64,000 nucleotides of DNA, from NCBI GenBank assembly GCA_029862205.1, contig JAOTXT010000001.1:62001-126000 (forward strand), read 5' to 3'. A model generated the notes under the pieces. The model made no database searches, was not told the origin of the DNA, and saw nothing but the letters and a program-made list of their open reading frames with translations. The position numbers and the translations under genes were made by a program. Source of the DNA: Paracoccaceae bacterium. Its GTDB lineage: Bacteria; Pseudomonadota; Alphaproteobacteria; Rhodobacterales; Rhodobacteraceae. Numbering within the stretch: position 1 is the first letter of the stretch; each line of letters starts with the position of its first letter. This document shows, in pieces, positions 39,430-49,160 of this stretch.

Positions 39430-39783
39430 CTACTCGCGGGAAATCGGCGTCGCCGATATCTGTGCCCCAGAGTCTGCATCGAAGACGCGCAGCGTCTCCG
39501 CGCCATCGGCATCGCGGGTCAGGATCAGAAGTTGCCCCTCGGCATGCCCGAGCGAAAGGACTTCGGCGCCTGCGGGCAACACCAGGCTCTCGGCGGTAAT
39601 GGGTTCGGATTCGGACGCCCGGTCGAAAAGGCCCAATCGCACAACCATGGCGGCGACGACGATCACCATGCCCAGGATCAGCACCACCGTCAGCGTCGTC
39701 ACCAGGAATCGCAGGCGGCGCAATTGCGGCGACTCGGGCGCGTCCTCGCCGTCACGATATTTGGCCGGATCGGGCTGAGCCAT
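39430..39783 (-). CDS. Hypothetical single-TM protein
   Basis: MAQPDPAKYRDGEDAPESPQLRRLRFLVTTLTVVLILGMVIVVAAMVVRLGLFDRA...; ATG 39781-39783. Confidence 0.75.
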   Translation of the reverse strand: MAQPDPAKYRDGEDAPESPQLRRLRFLVTTLTVVLILGMVIVVAAMVVRLGLFDRASESEPITAESLVLPAGAEVLSLGHAEGQLLILTRDADGAETLRVFDADSGAQISATPISRE

Positions 39784-40849
39784 GGCCGAACCTTTCGACG
39801 GAGCGGAGGCCCCGGTTGAAATCCTCATCCCCGGTGACATCGCCGGGCTGCGGCTGGACAAGGCACTGGCACTGAACGCCGAGGGCTTGTCACGTTCGCG
39901 CATCGCCCAACTGATCACCGAGGGGGCGGTCAGCCTGGCAACGGGCGAGACCGTCGAAGACGCCCGGCGCAAAGTCAAGCCAGGCGAGGTCTATCTGATC
40001 GAGCTTCCCCCGCCAGTGCCGATCGAACCGCAGCCCGAGGCGATCCCACTGACCATCGTTCACGAAGACGCCGACTTGATCGTCATCGACAAGCCCGCCG
40101 GCATGGTCGTGCATCCCGCACCCGGAGCCGAAACTGGCACCCTGGTGAACGCATTGCTGCATCATTGCGGCGACAGCCTGACCGGAATCGGTGGCGCGCT
40201 GCGACCGGGGATCGTGCACCGGATCGACAAGTTGACATCCGGCTTGCTGGTCGCCGCCAAGACCGATGCGGCCCATACGGGGCTGACGGAACAATTTGCC
40301 GCTCACGACATCGACCGGCGGTATATGGCCGTTGTTTGGGGCGCGCCTAGCCGCGCCGACCCGCGCCTGGCCGGAATTGCGGGCGTCAGTTTCGAAAAAG
40401 ACGCGACCGTCCGGATCGACGCGCCGATCGCGCGCCACCGGACTGACCGCAAGCGTATGGCCGTCATCCGCGATGGGCGCCATGCAGTGACGCGCATGGC
40501 CGTGCGCAAGGTTTTCGGGACCGACCCAGCGCCGATTGCCAGCCTGACGGAGTGCCAGCTTGAAACCGGCCGCACCCATCAGATCAGGGTCCATGCGAGT
40601 TACATCGGCCATGCGCTGATCGGAGACCCGGTTTACGGGCGGGCCCCTACCTTGCCGCGCGGCACTGATCCCGCGCTGACCGAGGCGTTGCACGGCTTTT
40701 CCCGGCAGGCGCTTCACGCTTCGATCCTTGGCTTCCGGCACCCGGTCACGGGTGCGGATCTCTGCTTCCAAAGCGCGGCACCGCCAGACCTGGAAGCCCT
40801 GATCCAAGCGCTGTTTACCTATGCGAATCCGAGGATTCAGATAATTTGA
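39782..40849 (+). CDS. RluD-family 23S rRNA pseudouridine synthase
   Basis: LRLDKALALNAEGLSRSRIAQLI (S4-like), GIVHRIDKLTSGLLVAAKTDAAH, TGRTHQIRVHASYIGHALIGDPVYG. Confidence 0.94.
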   Translation: MAEPFDGAEAPVEILIPGDIAGLRLDKALALNAEGLSRSRIAQLITEGAVSLATGETVEDARRKVKPGEVYLIELPPPVPIEPQPEAIPLTIVHEDADLIVIDKPAGMVVHPAPGAETGTLVNALLHHCGDSLTGIGGALRPGIVHRIDKLTSGLLVAAKTDAAHTGLTEQFAAHDIDRRYMAVVWGAPSRADPRLAGIAGVSFEKDATVRIDAPIARHRTDRKRMAVIRDGRHAVTRMAVRKVFGTDPAPIASLTECQLETGRTHQIRVHASYIGHALIGDPVYGRAPTLPRGTDPALTEALHGFSRQALHASILGFRHPVTGADLCFQSAAPPDLEALIQALFTYANPRIQII

Positions 40850-41412
40850 ACCTAGTTTCGGCAGACTTGCCCGCCTCGTCTCGGCAAAAGCCGGGCTCGG
40901 TGGGAGAACACCTTGATGCTCGTCCGGCATGTAATTGCCATTGCCGCGGCAACGATGCTGCGCCTTGCAGCATCCCCAGCCCTCGCCAATCGCGATGACC
41001 TTTGCGCCTTGGCGCGTCATCTGCCGCATTTCAAGGTCCTGTCCAAACAGGTGACGGCGATCGCGCATGCGCGGCACGCTTGCCATCGGGGGATATGGTT
41101 TGGGCGAGTTCTAGATCGTCTGGTCCAACGAGCGTTTCGCGGGCGTACAACTACGCGATTAGCCAAAGGCCGGTCCCAGGGAGCACGCGAGCGTTTCGGC
41201 CAGCATGGGTCCTGCGTAAAAAATGCACAAATTTTTCACTTTTCCTCAAATTGTGCGCCGGATTTGCGGCTGGAACCGTTTTTATGGGTATGAATGCCGC
41301 CAACAATGCCGGGCAATTAGCGAATTCGGCTCGGAATAGGTCAGCACTTGTAACCAATAGGCGGAAACGCCACATATAAACAAACAACAACGAGCAGTCT
41401 GGGGGAAATACA

Positions 41413-42324
41413 ATGGCAAGCTTGACTAATTCGCTTCCCGCCCCGTCGCCTGAACAGGGGCTGAGCCGCTATCTTTCTGAGATCCGGAAGTTTCCAATGC
41501 TGGAGCCGGAGCAGGAGTTCATGCTGGCCAAGGCCTGGGTCGATCATGGCGACCGGGATTCGGCGCATCAGCTTGTGACCTCGCATCTGCGGCTCGCGGC
41601 CAAGATCGCCATGGGTTATCGCGGCTATGGCCTACCGACCGCCGAAATCGTATCCGAGGCCAATGTCGGCCTGATGCAGGCAGTCAAGCGCTTCGATCCG
41701 GACAAAGGGTTCCGGCTGGCCACCTATGCTATGTGGTGGATTCGTGCGTCGATCCAGGAATATATCCTGCGGTCGTGGTCGATGGTGAAGTTGGGCACAA
41801 CGGCCGCCCAGAAGAAGCTGTTCTTCAATCTGCGCAAGGCCAAGGGCCGAATCGGCGCCTTGGAAGACGGCGATATGCGGCCCGAGCAGGTCGAGAAGAT
41901 CGCCTCGGACCTCGGTGTCAAAGAGGACGAAGTCGTCAGCATGAACCGCCGCATGTCGGGCGGCGGCGACACGTCGCTGAACGCGCCGGTGCGCGGTGAC
42001 ACCGAAGGCTCGATGGAATGGGTCGATTGGCTGGCCGACGAGGATGCGGACCAGGCCGAGGCCTATGCGGAGAGCCAGGAGCTGGACGCGCGGCGCGAAT
42101 TGCTGATCGAGGCGATGGGCGAGTTGAACGACCGTGAACGTCACATCCTGACCGAGCGGCGCCTGAGCGAAGAAACGGTGACGCTGGAGGATCTGAGCCA
42201 GGTCTACAATGTCAGCCGCGAACGCATCCGTCAGATCGAGGTGCGCGCCTTCGAGAAGATTCAGGCGCGAATGCGCGAACTGGCGGCCGAGAAGGGCCTG
42301 CTTCCGGCGGTCAACGCCGACTAA
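41413..42324 (+). CDS. rpoH: RNA polymerase sigma-32 factor
   Basis: LSRYLSEIRKFPMLEPEQEFMLAKAWVDHGD...FRLATYAMWWIRASIQEYILRSWSMVKLGTTAAQKKLFFNLRK (RpoH box). Confidence 0.95.
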   Translation: MASLTNSLPAPSPEQGLSRYLSEIRKFPMLEPEQEFMLAKAWVDHGDRDSAHQLVTSHLRLAAKIAMGYRGYGLPTAEIVSEANVGLMQAVKRFDPDKGFRLATYAMWWIRASIQEYILRSWSMVKLGTTAAQKKLFFNLRKAKGRIGALEDGDMRPEQVEKIASDLGVKEDEVVSMNRRMSGGGDTSLNAPVRGDTEGSMEWVDWLADEDADQAEAYAESQELDARRELLIEAMGELNDRERHILTERRLSEETVTLEDLSQVYNVSRERIRQIEVRAFEKIQARMRELAAEKGLLPAVNAD

Positions 42325-43526
42325 GGCCCAGCCGCCACCGCCGCGCCGGAGCTGAGGAACGCTTCGATCTCGGCTTCCGAATAACCTTGATCCGAAAGCA
42401 CCGCGCGTGTGTGCTGACCGAGCATCGGCGCAGGGCCGCGCACGCCACCCGGCGTCTCGGAAAACTTCACCGGCAAGCCGATTGTCTCGACCGCGCCCGC
42501 CACCGGGTGATCCGTCATAACCACCATCTCGCGCGCCTGTGCCTGGGGATCGCGATGCATCTGCCCGACGGTCAGAACCGGCCCGGCCGGGAACCCGCCA
42601 TCCTCGAGCAGCGCCAGCCACTCATCGGTCGTCCGGGTGCGGAAGGTCGCGTTCAGAGTCTCCTCCAGCTCGGGACGGTGCGCCATCCGGGCGGAATTCA
42701 CGGCAAAGCGCGGATCGTCGTTCAATTCCGGTGCGCCGATGATCTTCACCAGCCGCTCCCAGGTCGGCTGAGTGGCGGCGCCAATATTGATCCAGCCATC
42801 GGCGGTCTGGAAGGCCTGATAGGGCGCGTTCAGCGGATGGGCCGAGCCCATCGGACCGGGTGACTCACCGGTCGCAAACGCGATGGCCGACTGCCAATAG
42901 GTATGGGTGATCGCCGCCTCGAAAAGCGACGTATCAACCTTCTGCCCCTCGCCGGTCTGAAGCCTCTGCGCATAGGCCGCCGCGACCCCCATGGCGAGCA
43001 GGATCCCGGCAGTGATGTCCGAGACTGGCGCGCCAACCTTGACCGGAGGGCGGCCCGGCCCCTCGCCGGTGATCGACATCAGGCCGGACATGCCCTGGGC
43101 GATCAGGTCGAACCCGCCGCGATCCGCATAAGGCCCGGTGCGGCCAAAGCCAGATATCTCCGCATAGATCAGACCCGGATTGGCCTGGCGCAGTTCCTGA
43201 TAGCCGAGGCCCAGGCGCTCCATCGTCCCCTTGCGGTAGTTCTCGATCACCACGTCAGCCTTGGCCAGCATCCGCTTCAGGATCGCCACCCCGTCCGGGT
43301 GCTTGAGGTTCAGCGCGATCCCGCGCTTGTTGCGGTTGACCATCAAGAAGGATGCGGATTCGCCCGCGATCTCGGGCGGAACAGACCGGCGCACATCATC
43401 GCCGGCCGGTTTCTCGACCTTGATGACCTCGGCCCCCATATCGGCCAGCATCAATCCCGCCACCGGCCCCGCCATCACATGGGCGAGCTCGATCACCTTC
43501 ATGCCGTCCAGCGGCCCCTTGACCAT
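42321..43526 (-). CDS. CoA transferase family III (CaiB/BaiF)
   Basis: MVKGPLDGMKVIELAHVMAGPVAGLMLADMGAEVIKVEKPAGDDVR...NRNKRGIALNLKHPDG. Confidence 0.93.
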   Translation of the reverse strand: MVKGPLDGMKVIELAHVMAGPVAGLMLADMGAEVIKVEKPAGDDVRRSVPPEIAGESASFLMVNRNKRGIALNLKHPDGVAILKRMLAKADVVIENYRKGTMERLGLGYQELRQANPGLIYAEISGFGRTGPYADRGGFDLIAQGMSGLMSITGEGPGRPPVKVGAPVSDITAGILLAMGVAAAYAQRLQTGEGQKVDTSLFEAAITHTYWQSAIAFATGESPGPMGSAHPLNAPYQAFQTADGWINIGAATQPTWERLVKIIGAPELNDDPRFAVNSARMAHRPELEETLNATFRTRTTDEWLALLEDGGFPAGPVLTVGQMHRDPQAQAREMVVMTDHPVAGAVETIGLPVKFSETPGGVRGPAPMLGQHTRAVLSDQGYSEAEIEAFLSSGAAVAAGP

Positions 43527-43528
43527 GA

Positions 43529-44305
43529 TCAGCGCCCCTTCCACTGGGGTGCGCGCTTGGCAAGGAAGGCTTCCATTCCCTCCTTGAAATCCTCGCTCAT
43601 GTAAGCGGTCTCGATCAGATCCTTGTCCTCGGCCCCAGGGCCATTGTCACGGAGGCGCCGCAATCCTTCCTTGGTGACCCGCAGGGTAAGTGGCGCGTGG
43701 GTGGCGAGATGGGCCGCCAATTCCTCGGCGCGGGCCATCACTGCCTCGGCATCGTCCAGTATCTCGGAGACCAGACCGACGGCCTCCGCTTCCTCCGCGC
43801 CGACCAGGCGCGCGGTGAAGATGATCTCGCGGACGCGGCCCGGCCCGATCAGGTCCGAGAGACGGGCAAGCGACGAGACCGAGAGGCAGTTCCCCAGCGT
43901 CCGCGCGATGGGGAAGCCGAATTTCAGCCGCGCATCGGTGATCCGCAGGTCGCAGCAAGCAGCAATTGCCGCCCCGCCCCCGGTGCAAGCCCCGGTGATG
44001 GCGGCGATGGTCGGGATCGGGCAGCGTTCGATTTCCTCCAGCACCCCATCCATCTTTGCCTCGTAATCCCAGGCATCCTGGGGCGTCGAGAACCCCCGGA
44101 ACTGGGTCATGTCGGTCCCAGCGGCGAAGGCACGGCCCCCTGCCCCGTGGATCACGATCGCCTTGACCGAGCCATCGGTCGGCGCATTGGCACAGATCTC
44201 AGCCAGCCCCTCATACATCTCGAAGGTCAGCGCATTGCGGGTGTCGGGGCGATTGAGGGTGATCCAGCCAATCGCGTCCACGACTCCATAGTGCAGATCG
44301 CTCAT
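43529..44305 (-). CDS. Enoyl-CoA hydratase/isomerase family protein
   Basis: ITLNRPDTRNALTFEMYEGL...GRAFAAGTDMTQF...GACTGGGAAIAACCDLRI. Confidence 0.92.
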   Translation of the reverse strand: MSDLHYGVVDAIGWITLNRPDTRNALTFEMYEGLAEICANAPTDGSVKAIVIHGAGGRAFAAGTDMTQFRGFSTPQDAWDYEAKMDGVLEEIERCPIPTIAAITGACTGGGAAIAACCDLRITDARLKFGFPIARTLGNCLSVSSLARLSDLIGPGRVREIIFTARLVGAEEAEAVGLVSEILDDAEAVMARAEELAAHLATHAPLTLRVTKEGLRRLRDNGPGAEDKDLIETAYMSEDFKEGMEAFLAKRAPQWKGR

Positions 44306-44318
44306 CGAAATGATCCTT

Positions 44319-45497
44319 TCAGTGAGCTGGCGCCGTCTCCGCCAAATATCGCATGGCCGCGCCCACCCCACCCTTCTGATGCGGGACGCCGCCGATCTCC
44401 AACCCCATCTCGACACCCGCCAGGGTGCCCATCAGCATCAGATCGTTGAAATCGCCCAAATGCCCGATGCGGAAGACCTTGTCGGCTACCTTGCTGAGGC
44501 CCGAGCCCAGCGACATATCGAAATTCTCCAGCACCACCTTGCGGAAGGCATCGGCCGAGTGGCCCTCGGGCATCAGGATCGCGGTGAGTGATGAAGAATA
44601 GTGGCGGGGCTCCTGGCACAGGATTTCCAACCCCCAGGCCTGGACCGCGCGCCGCGTCGCCTCGGCATGACGGTCGTGGCGGGCGAAGACGTTCGCTAGT
44701 CCCTCCTCCTCGAGCATGTCGATGGCCTCGGCCAGGCCGTAGAGCAGGTTGGTGGCGGGCGTGTAGGGGAAAAACCCGTTCGCGTTCGGCCCCAGCATCT
44801 CGGCCCAGTCCCAATAGCTCCGCTGCAACGCGGCGGTCTTGTGTGCCTCAAGGGCCTTCTGGCTGACGGCATTGAAGCTGAGCCCCGGGGGTAGCATCAG
44901 GCCCTTCTGCGAACCCGCGACGATCACGTCAACGCCCCACTCGTCCATCCGCATGTCGATCGAAGCGAGTGACGATATGGTGTCGACCATCAAGAGCGCG
45001 GGATGCCCGGCAGCGTCGATGGCCGCACGGATTTCGCCCACCTGGGTCGTGCACCCGGTGGAGGTTTCGTTCTGGACCACGCAGACCGCCTTGATCTCGT
45101 GGCCGCTATCGGTCCTGAGCGCGCTCTCGATGGCCGCCGGGTCCGCCGCCCGGCGCCAGTCCGCGCCGATCACCTGGGGATCGAGTCCGATCTTGCGGGC
45201 CAGCTTGTCCCACAGCCACGCGAAGTGCCCGGTCTCGAACATGACCACCTTGTCGCCTGGCGAGAGCGTGTTGACCAAGGCTGCCTCCCAGGCCCCGGTT
45301 CCCGACGCCGGGTAGATCACCACCTCGCCCGCCTCGGTCTTCACGATCCGCTTCATGCCGGCGATCACCCGCTTGCCTAGCTCGGCGAAGTCCGGCCCCC
45401 GGTGGTCGATGGTCGGATGGTCCATGGCGCGCAGCACGCGGTCGGGCACATTGGTCGGCCCGGGGATCTGCAGGAAATGGCGGCCGGAGCGGGACAT
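44319..45497 (-). CDS. Serine--glyoxylate / alanine--glyoxylate aminotransferase family
   Basis: SGRHFLQIPGPTNVPDRVLRAMDHPTIDHRGPDFAEL...VDVIVAGSQKGLMLPPGL (PLP lysine). Confidence 0.92.
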   Translation of the reverse strand: MSRSGRHFLQIPGPTNVPDRVLRAMDHPTIDHRGPDFAELGKRVIAGMKRIVKTEAGEVVIYPASGTGAWEAALVNTLSPGDKVVMFETGHFAWLWDKLARKIGLDPQVIGADWRRAADPAAIESALRTDSGHEIKAVCVVQNETSTGCTTQVGEIRAAIDAAGHPALLMVDTISSLASIDMRMDEWGVDVIVAGSQKGLMLPPGLSFNAVSQKALEAHKTAALQRSYWDWAEMLGPNANGFFPYTPATNLLYGLAEAIDMLEEEGLANVFARHDRHAEATRRAVQAWGLEILCQEPRHYSSSLTAILMPEGHSADAFRKVVLENFDMSLGSGLSKVADKVFRIGHLGDFNDLMLMGTLAGVEMGLEIGGVPHQKGGVGAAMRYLAETAPAH

Positions 45498-45561
45498 GGT
45501 GCATCCTCCATCAGGGGCGAGATTGGTCTTGCACAGCGGGGCTGGCGTCGCTATTCAAAAA

Positions 45562-45578
45562 TTGCATTCAAAATGCAA
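45562..45578. promoter_or_regulatory. Candidate operator palindrome in a divergent promoter region
   Basis: TTGCATT-CAA-AATGCAA, 7-bp arms, between the aminotransferase start (45497) and the oxidase GTG (45595); a GntR/FCD regulator lies in the same operon. Confidence 0.5.
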
Positions 45579-45594
45579 AGTCAAGGAAAAGACC

Positions 45595-48489
45595 GTGCAC
45601 GCAACCCCATCCAGTGGAAACGCGCGTCTGGTAGGGCGGCTGTCGCAGGCCGTCGAGGGCGATGTGCTGGGCGGACGCTTCGACCGCGGGCGCTATGCCA
45701 CCGACGCCTCGTTCTATCAGATAATGCCCGCCGCAGTGCTGGCGCCCAAGCGCTTTGCGGATGTGGAGGCGGCACTTGATATCGCCCGCGAGGAAGGAGT
45801 CCCCATCACCGCGCGCGGGGGTGGTACAAGCCAGGCCGGGCAGACGGTGAATTCGGGGCTGGTGGTCGATTTCTCGAAGCACTTGAACGGGATCGTCTCG
45901 CTGGACGTCGAGGGGCGCCGCGCTGTGGTTGAGCCCGGGATCGTGCTGGACGATTTGAACCGGCAACTGAGACCCCATGGGCTTTGGTTCCCCGTAGATG
46001 TCTCGACCGCCTCGCGGGCGACGATCGGAGGGATGGCGGCGAACAATTCCTGCGGCTCGCGCTCGATCCGATATGGCAAGATGCGGGATAACACGCTGGC
46101 GATCGACGCCCTGCTGGCGGACGGGTCGAAGCGGCGCTTCGAAGAGGGCGCGCGAGAGAGCGAGGACGCCCGCACCAATGCCCTGCTCGCCCTCGGCGGT
46201 CGCGAGGCCGACGAGATCGCGGCGCGGTTCCCCAAGGTTCAGCGCCGGGTCGGGGGCTACAATATCGACGCTTTAACACCGGCAAACAATTCGTTGCGTT
46301 TGCATGATATTCTGGTTGGATCCGAGGGCACGCTCGCGCTCTCCGAGACGATCGAGATCGCCCTTTCGCCGGTGCTGGCACATAAGACCCTCGGCGTCTG
46401 CCACTTTCCCACCTTCCACGACGCGATGGACGCGGCCCGGCATTTGGTGACGCTCGACCCCGTGGCGGTAGAGCTGGTCGACCGCAACATGATCGAGCTC
46501 GGCCGCGATATCCCCCAATTCCGGCCCATCGTCGATGAATTCGTGCGCGGCGATCCGCGGGCGCTGCTCCTGGTCGAATTCGCCGAACCCGACCCAGCGG
46601 AAAACCGCCGCCGCCTGACCGCGCTGGGCAACATGATGGCGGATCTCGGTTTCCGCTGGGACGATCCGGGCAAGAAGCCGGGCGGCGTGGTCGAGGCCGA
46701 GGACCCGGCCTTCCAGGCCCGCATCTGGGGCGTGCGCACCCAGGGCCTCAACATCATGATGTCGATGAAAAGCGCCGGCAAACCGGTCTCGTTCGTCGAG
46801 GATTGTGCGGTCGAGTTGAAGGATCTGGCTGCCTTTACCGATCGCCTGACCCAGGTATTCCGCAATCATGGCACCGATGGCACCTGGTATGCCCATGCCT
46901 CGGTCGGGCTATTGCATGTGCGCCCGGTCCTGAACCTGAAGGAGGAGGCCGGGGTGACGGCGCTGCGGGCCATCGCCGAAGAGGCCTTCGAAATCGTCGC
47001 CGAATACAGGGGTTCGCATTCGGGCGAGCATGGCGACGGGATCGTCCGCTCCGAGTTCCACGAGCGCATGTTCGGGCCACGCCTGGTCCGCGCCTTCGAG
47101 GAGGTGAAGGACATCTTCGACCCCGAAGGTATTCTGAACCCAGGCAAAATCATCCGCGCGCCGAAGATGGATGATCGGTCGCTGTTCCGCTATCCGCCGG
47201 ACTACATGCATGCACCGCGCGAGACCGTCTTCAGCTGGGGCGACTGGCCCAGCGGCCTGCATGGCGCCGTCGAGATGTGCAACAACAACGGCGCCTGCAG
47301 GAAGCTGACGGGCGGGGTGATGTGCCCAAGCTACCGGGCGACCCGGAACGAGCGTGACGTCACGCGCGGCCGCGCTAATTCGTTGCGGCTTGCCCTGACC
47401 GGTCAATTGGGCCCGGATGCCTTCGCTTCCGACGAGATGGCCGAGACCATGAAGCTCTGCGTCAGTTGCAAGGCGTGCCAGCGCGAATGCCCGATGTCGG
47501 TCGATATGGCGAAGATGAAGCTGGAAGTTCTTGCCGCCTGGGCAAAAACCCATGGAGCTCCGCTGCGAGACCGGATTGTCGCCCATCTGCCGCGCTATGC
47601 GCCCTGGCTGTCGCGGACACCCTGGCTCGCGAATCTGCGCGACCGGTTGCCCGGGGCGGCCCGGGCCAGCGAGGTGCTGCTCGGGCTCGCCGCCGACCGG
47701 CCTCTGCCCCGCTGGTCGCAGCCCTGGCGCGATCCGGCAAGTCAGAGCAACCCGGAAGTGGTCTTCTTCGCCGACACCTTCAACCGTTACTTCGAGCCCG
47801 GCATCATTCGAGCCGCGATCGCGGTCCTGGAGGCGGCAGGATTGAGGGTAGGCTTCGCGACGCCCCCCTCCGGCCGCCCCCTCTGCTGTGGGCGGACCTA
47901 CCTGGCCTCGGGCCTGATCGAGGAAGCGAAGGCGGAAATACAACGCACGATCAATGCGATCTCGCCCGTTCTTGAAGCGGGCGGCGCGGTGATCGGGCTC
48001 GAGCCCTCGTGCCTTCTCACATTCCGCGACGAGGCCCCGCGCCTCTTCCCGGACTGGGACGCGGCGCTGGGCCAGCGGGTGATGCTGCTCGAGGAATACC
48101 TGGCTGAAGCGCTTGAAGACGGGGCGATCACCCTGCCGCTCGGCAAGATCGCCGACAAAACATTGTTGCACGGCCATTGCCACCAGAAGGCGCAAAACGT
48201 GCTGGGCCCGACCGAGCGGCTGCTCGCCCGGATCCCCGGCCTCACGGTCGAGACCGTCGAGACCTCGTGCTGCGGCATGGCCGGCGCCTTCGGCTATCAA
48301 GCCGAGACGGTGGAGGTGTCGCGCCGGATGGCAGAGTTGGACCTGTTGCCCGCGATCCGCTCGGCCGATGACGCGACCCTGGTTGTCGCCGACGGCACCT
48401 CGTGCCGCCACCAAATCGCCGATGGCGCGGGACGTCGGGCGCTCCATGCCGCGGAGGTGCTGCTCATGTCCGTTGAGGCCGCCGAATGA
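45595..48489 (+). CDS. FAD-linked oxidase fused to 4Fe-4S/CCG domains (glycolate/D-lactate dehydrogenase-like)
   Basis: PITARGGGTSQAGQTVNSGLVVDFS (FAD), LCVSCKACQRECPMSVDMAKMKLE (Fe-S), ETSCCGMAGAFGYQ. GTG start proposed. Confidence 0.9.
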   Translation: MHATPSSGNARLVGRLSQAVEGDVLGGRFDRGRYATDASFYQIMPAAVLAPKRFADVEAALDIAREEGVPITARGGGTSQAGQTVNSGLVVDFSKHLNGIVSLDVEGRRAVVEPGIVLDDLNRQLRPHGLWFPVDVSTASRATIGGMAANNSCGSRSIRYGKMRDNTLAIDALLADGSKRRFEEGARESEDARTNALLALGGREADEIAARFPKVQRRVGGYNIDALTPANNSLRLHDILVGSEGTLALSETIEIALSPVLAHKTLGVCHFPTFHDAMDAARHLVTLDPVAVELVDRNMIELGRDIPQFRPIVDEFVRGDPRALLLVEFAEPDPAENRRRLTALGNMMADLGFRWDDPGKKPGGVVEAEDPAFQARIWGVRTQGLNIMMSMKSAGKPVSFVEDCAVELKDLAAFTDRLTQVFRNHGTDGTWYAHASVGLLHVRPVLNLKEEAGVTALRAIAEEAFEIVAEYRGSHSGEHGDGIVRSEFHERMFGPRLVRAFEEVKDIFDPEGILNPGKIIRAPKMDDRSLFRYPPDYMHAPRETVFSWGDWPSGLHGAVEMCNNNGACRKLTGGVMCPSYRATRNERDVTRGRANSLRLALTGQLGPDAFASDEMAETMKLCVSCKACQRECPMSVDMAKMKLEVLAAWAKTHGAPLRDRIVAHLPRYAPWLSRTPWLANLRDRLPGAARASEVLLGLAADRPLPRWSQPWRDPASQSNPEVVFFADTFNRYFEPGIIRAAIAVLEAAGLRVGFATPPSGRPLCCGRTYLASGLIEEAKAEIQRTINAISPVLEAGGAVIGLEPSCLLTFRDEAPRLFPDWDAALGQRVMLLEEYLAEALEDGAITLPLGKIADKTLLHGHCHQKAQNVLGPTERLLARIPGLTVETVETSCCGMAGAFGYQAETVEVSRRMAELDLLPAIRSADDATLVVADGTSCRHQIADGAGRRALHAAEVLLMSVEAAE

Positions 48490-49160
48490 CCGAAACCGCC
48501 ATTCCCCGCCGCACGCTGCACGACGAGTTGGTTGCCCGCCTGCGCCGCCAGATCATCGAGGGCGCCCTCGCCCCCGGTGACAAGATCAACGAAAAGGCGC
48601 TTTGCCAGACCTACGCGGTCTCGCGCACGCCCCTGCGCGAGGCCCTGAAGGTGCTGGCGCGCGAGGGGCTGGTCATGCTGACCCCGCATCGGGGCGCCCA
48701 GGTCTCGATGCTGACCGTAGAGGACATGGAGGAAGCCTTCCCAGTGATCGGCGCGTTGGAAGCGCTGGCGGGAGAGCTTGCCTGCCAGAACGCCACGGAT
48801 GCCGAGATCACCCGGATCGGCGAGCTTCACGGGCACATGGTGGCGGCCCATACCGACAAGGACCGCGCGCGCTACTTCCGTCTAAACCAGCAAATCCACG
48901 AAGCGCTGGCCGAAGCCGCCCGCAACCCCACCCTGACCGCCATGCGCCAGATGCTGGATGGCCGGGTCAGCCGGGCGCGCTATTACGCCAACATCTCGGC
49001 CCCGCGATGGGACCAGACGATGGACGAGCACCGCGAGATCCTGGCCGCGTATCAGGCGCGCGACGGGGCACGGCTGGGGGCGGTGCTCAAACGGCATCTT
49101 GCAAACAAGCTGGAAACCCTGAAAAGCGTACTGCGAGCCGAAGACGAGACGACCATATGA
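48486..49160 (+). CDS. GntR-family transcriptional regulator with FCD domain
   Basis: LVARLRRQIIEGALAPGDKINEKALCQTYAVSRTPLREALKVLAREGLVMLTPHRGAQVS. Confidence 0.94.
   Translation: MTETAIPRRTLHDELVARLRRQIIEGALAPGDKINEKALCQTYAVSRTPLREALKVLAREGLVMLTPHRGAQVSMLTVEDMEEAFPVIGALEALAGELACQNATDAEITRIGELHGHMVAAHTDKDRARYFRLNQQIHEALAEAARNPTLTAMRQMLDGRVSRARYYANISAPRWDQTMDEHREILAAYQARDGARLGAVLKRHLANKLETLKSVLRAEDETTI

Noticed and set aside
39890-41086. 398-aa minus-strand ORF
   Set aside because: Mostly antisense to the rluD-like gene, whose catalytic motifs are clear; no independent support.
46909-48447. 512-aa minus-strand ORF
   Set aside because: Antisense to the FAD/Fe-S oxidase with recognisable cofactor motifs on the plus strand; shadow ORF.
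48486-49160. GntR gene overlap with its neighbours as unusual
   Set aside because: 4-nt ATGA overlaps are ordinary translational coupling.
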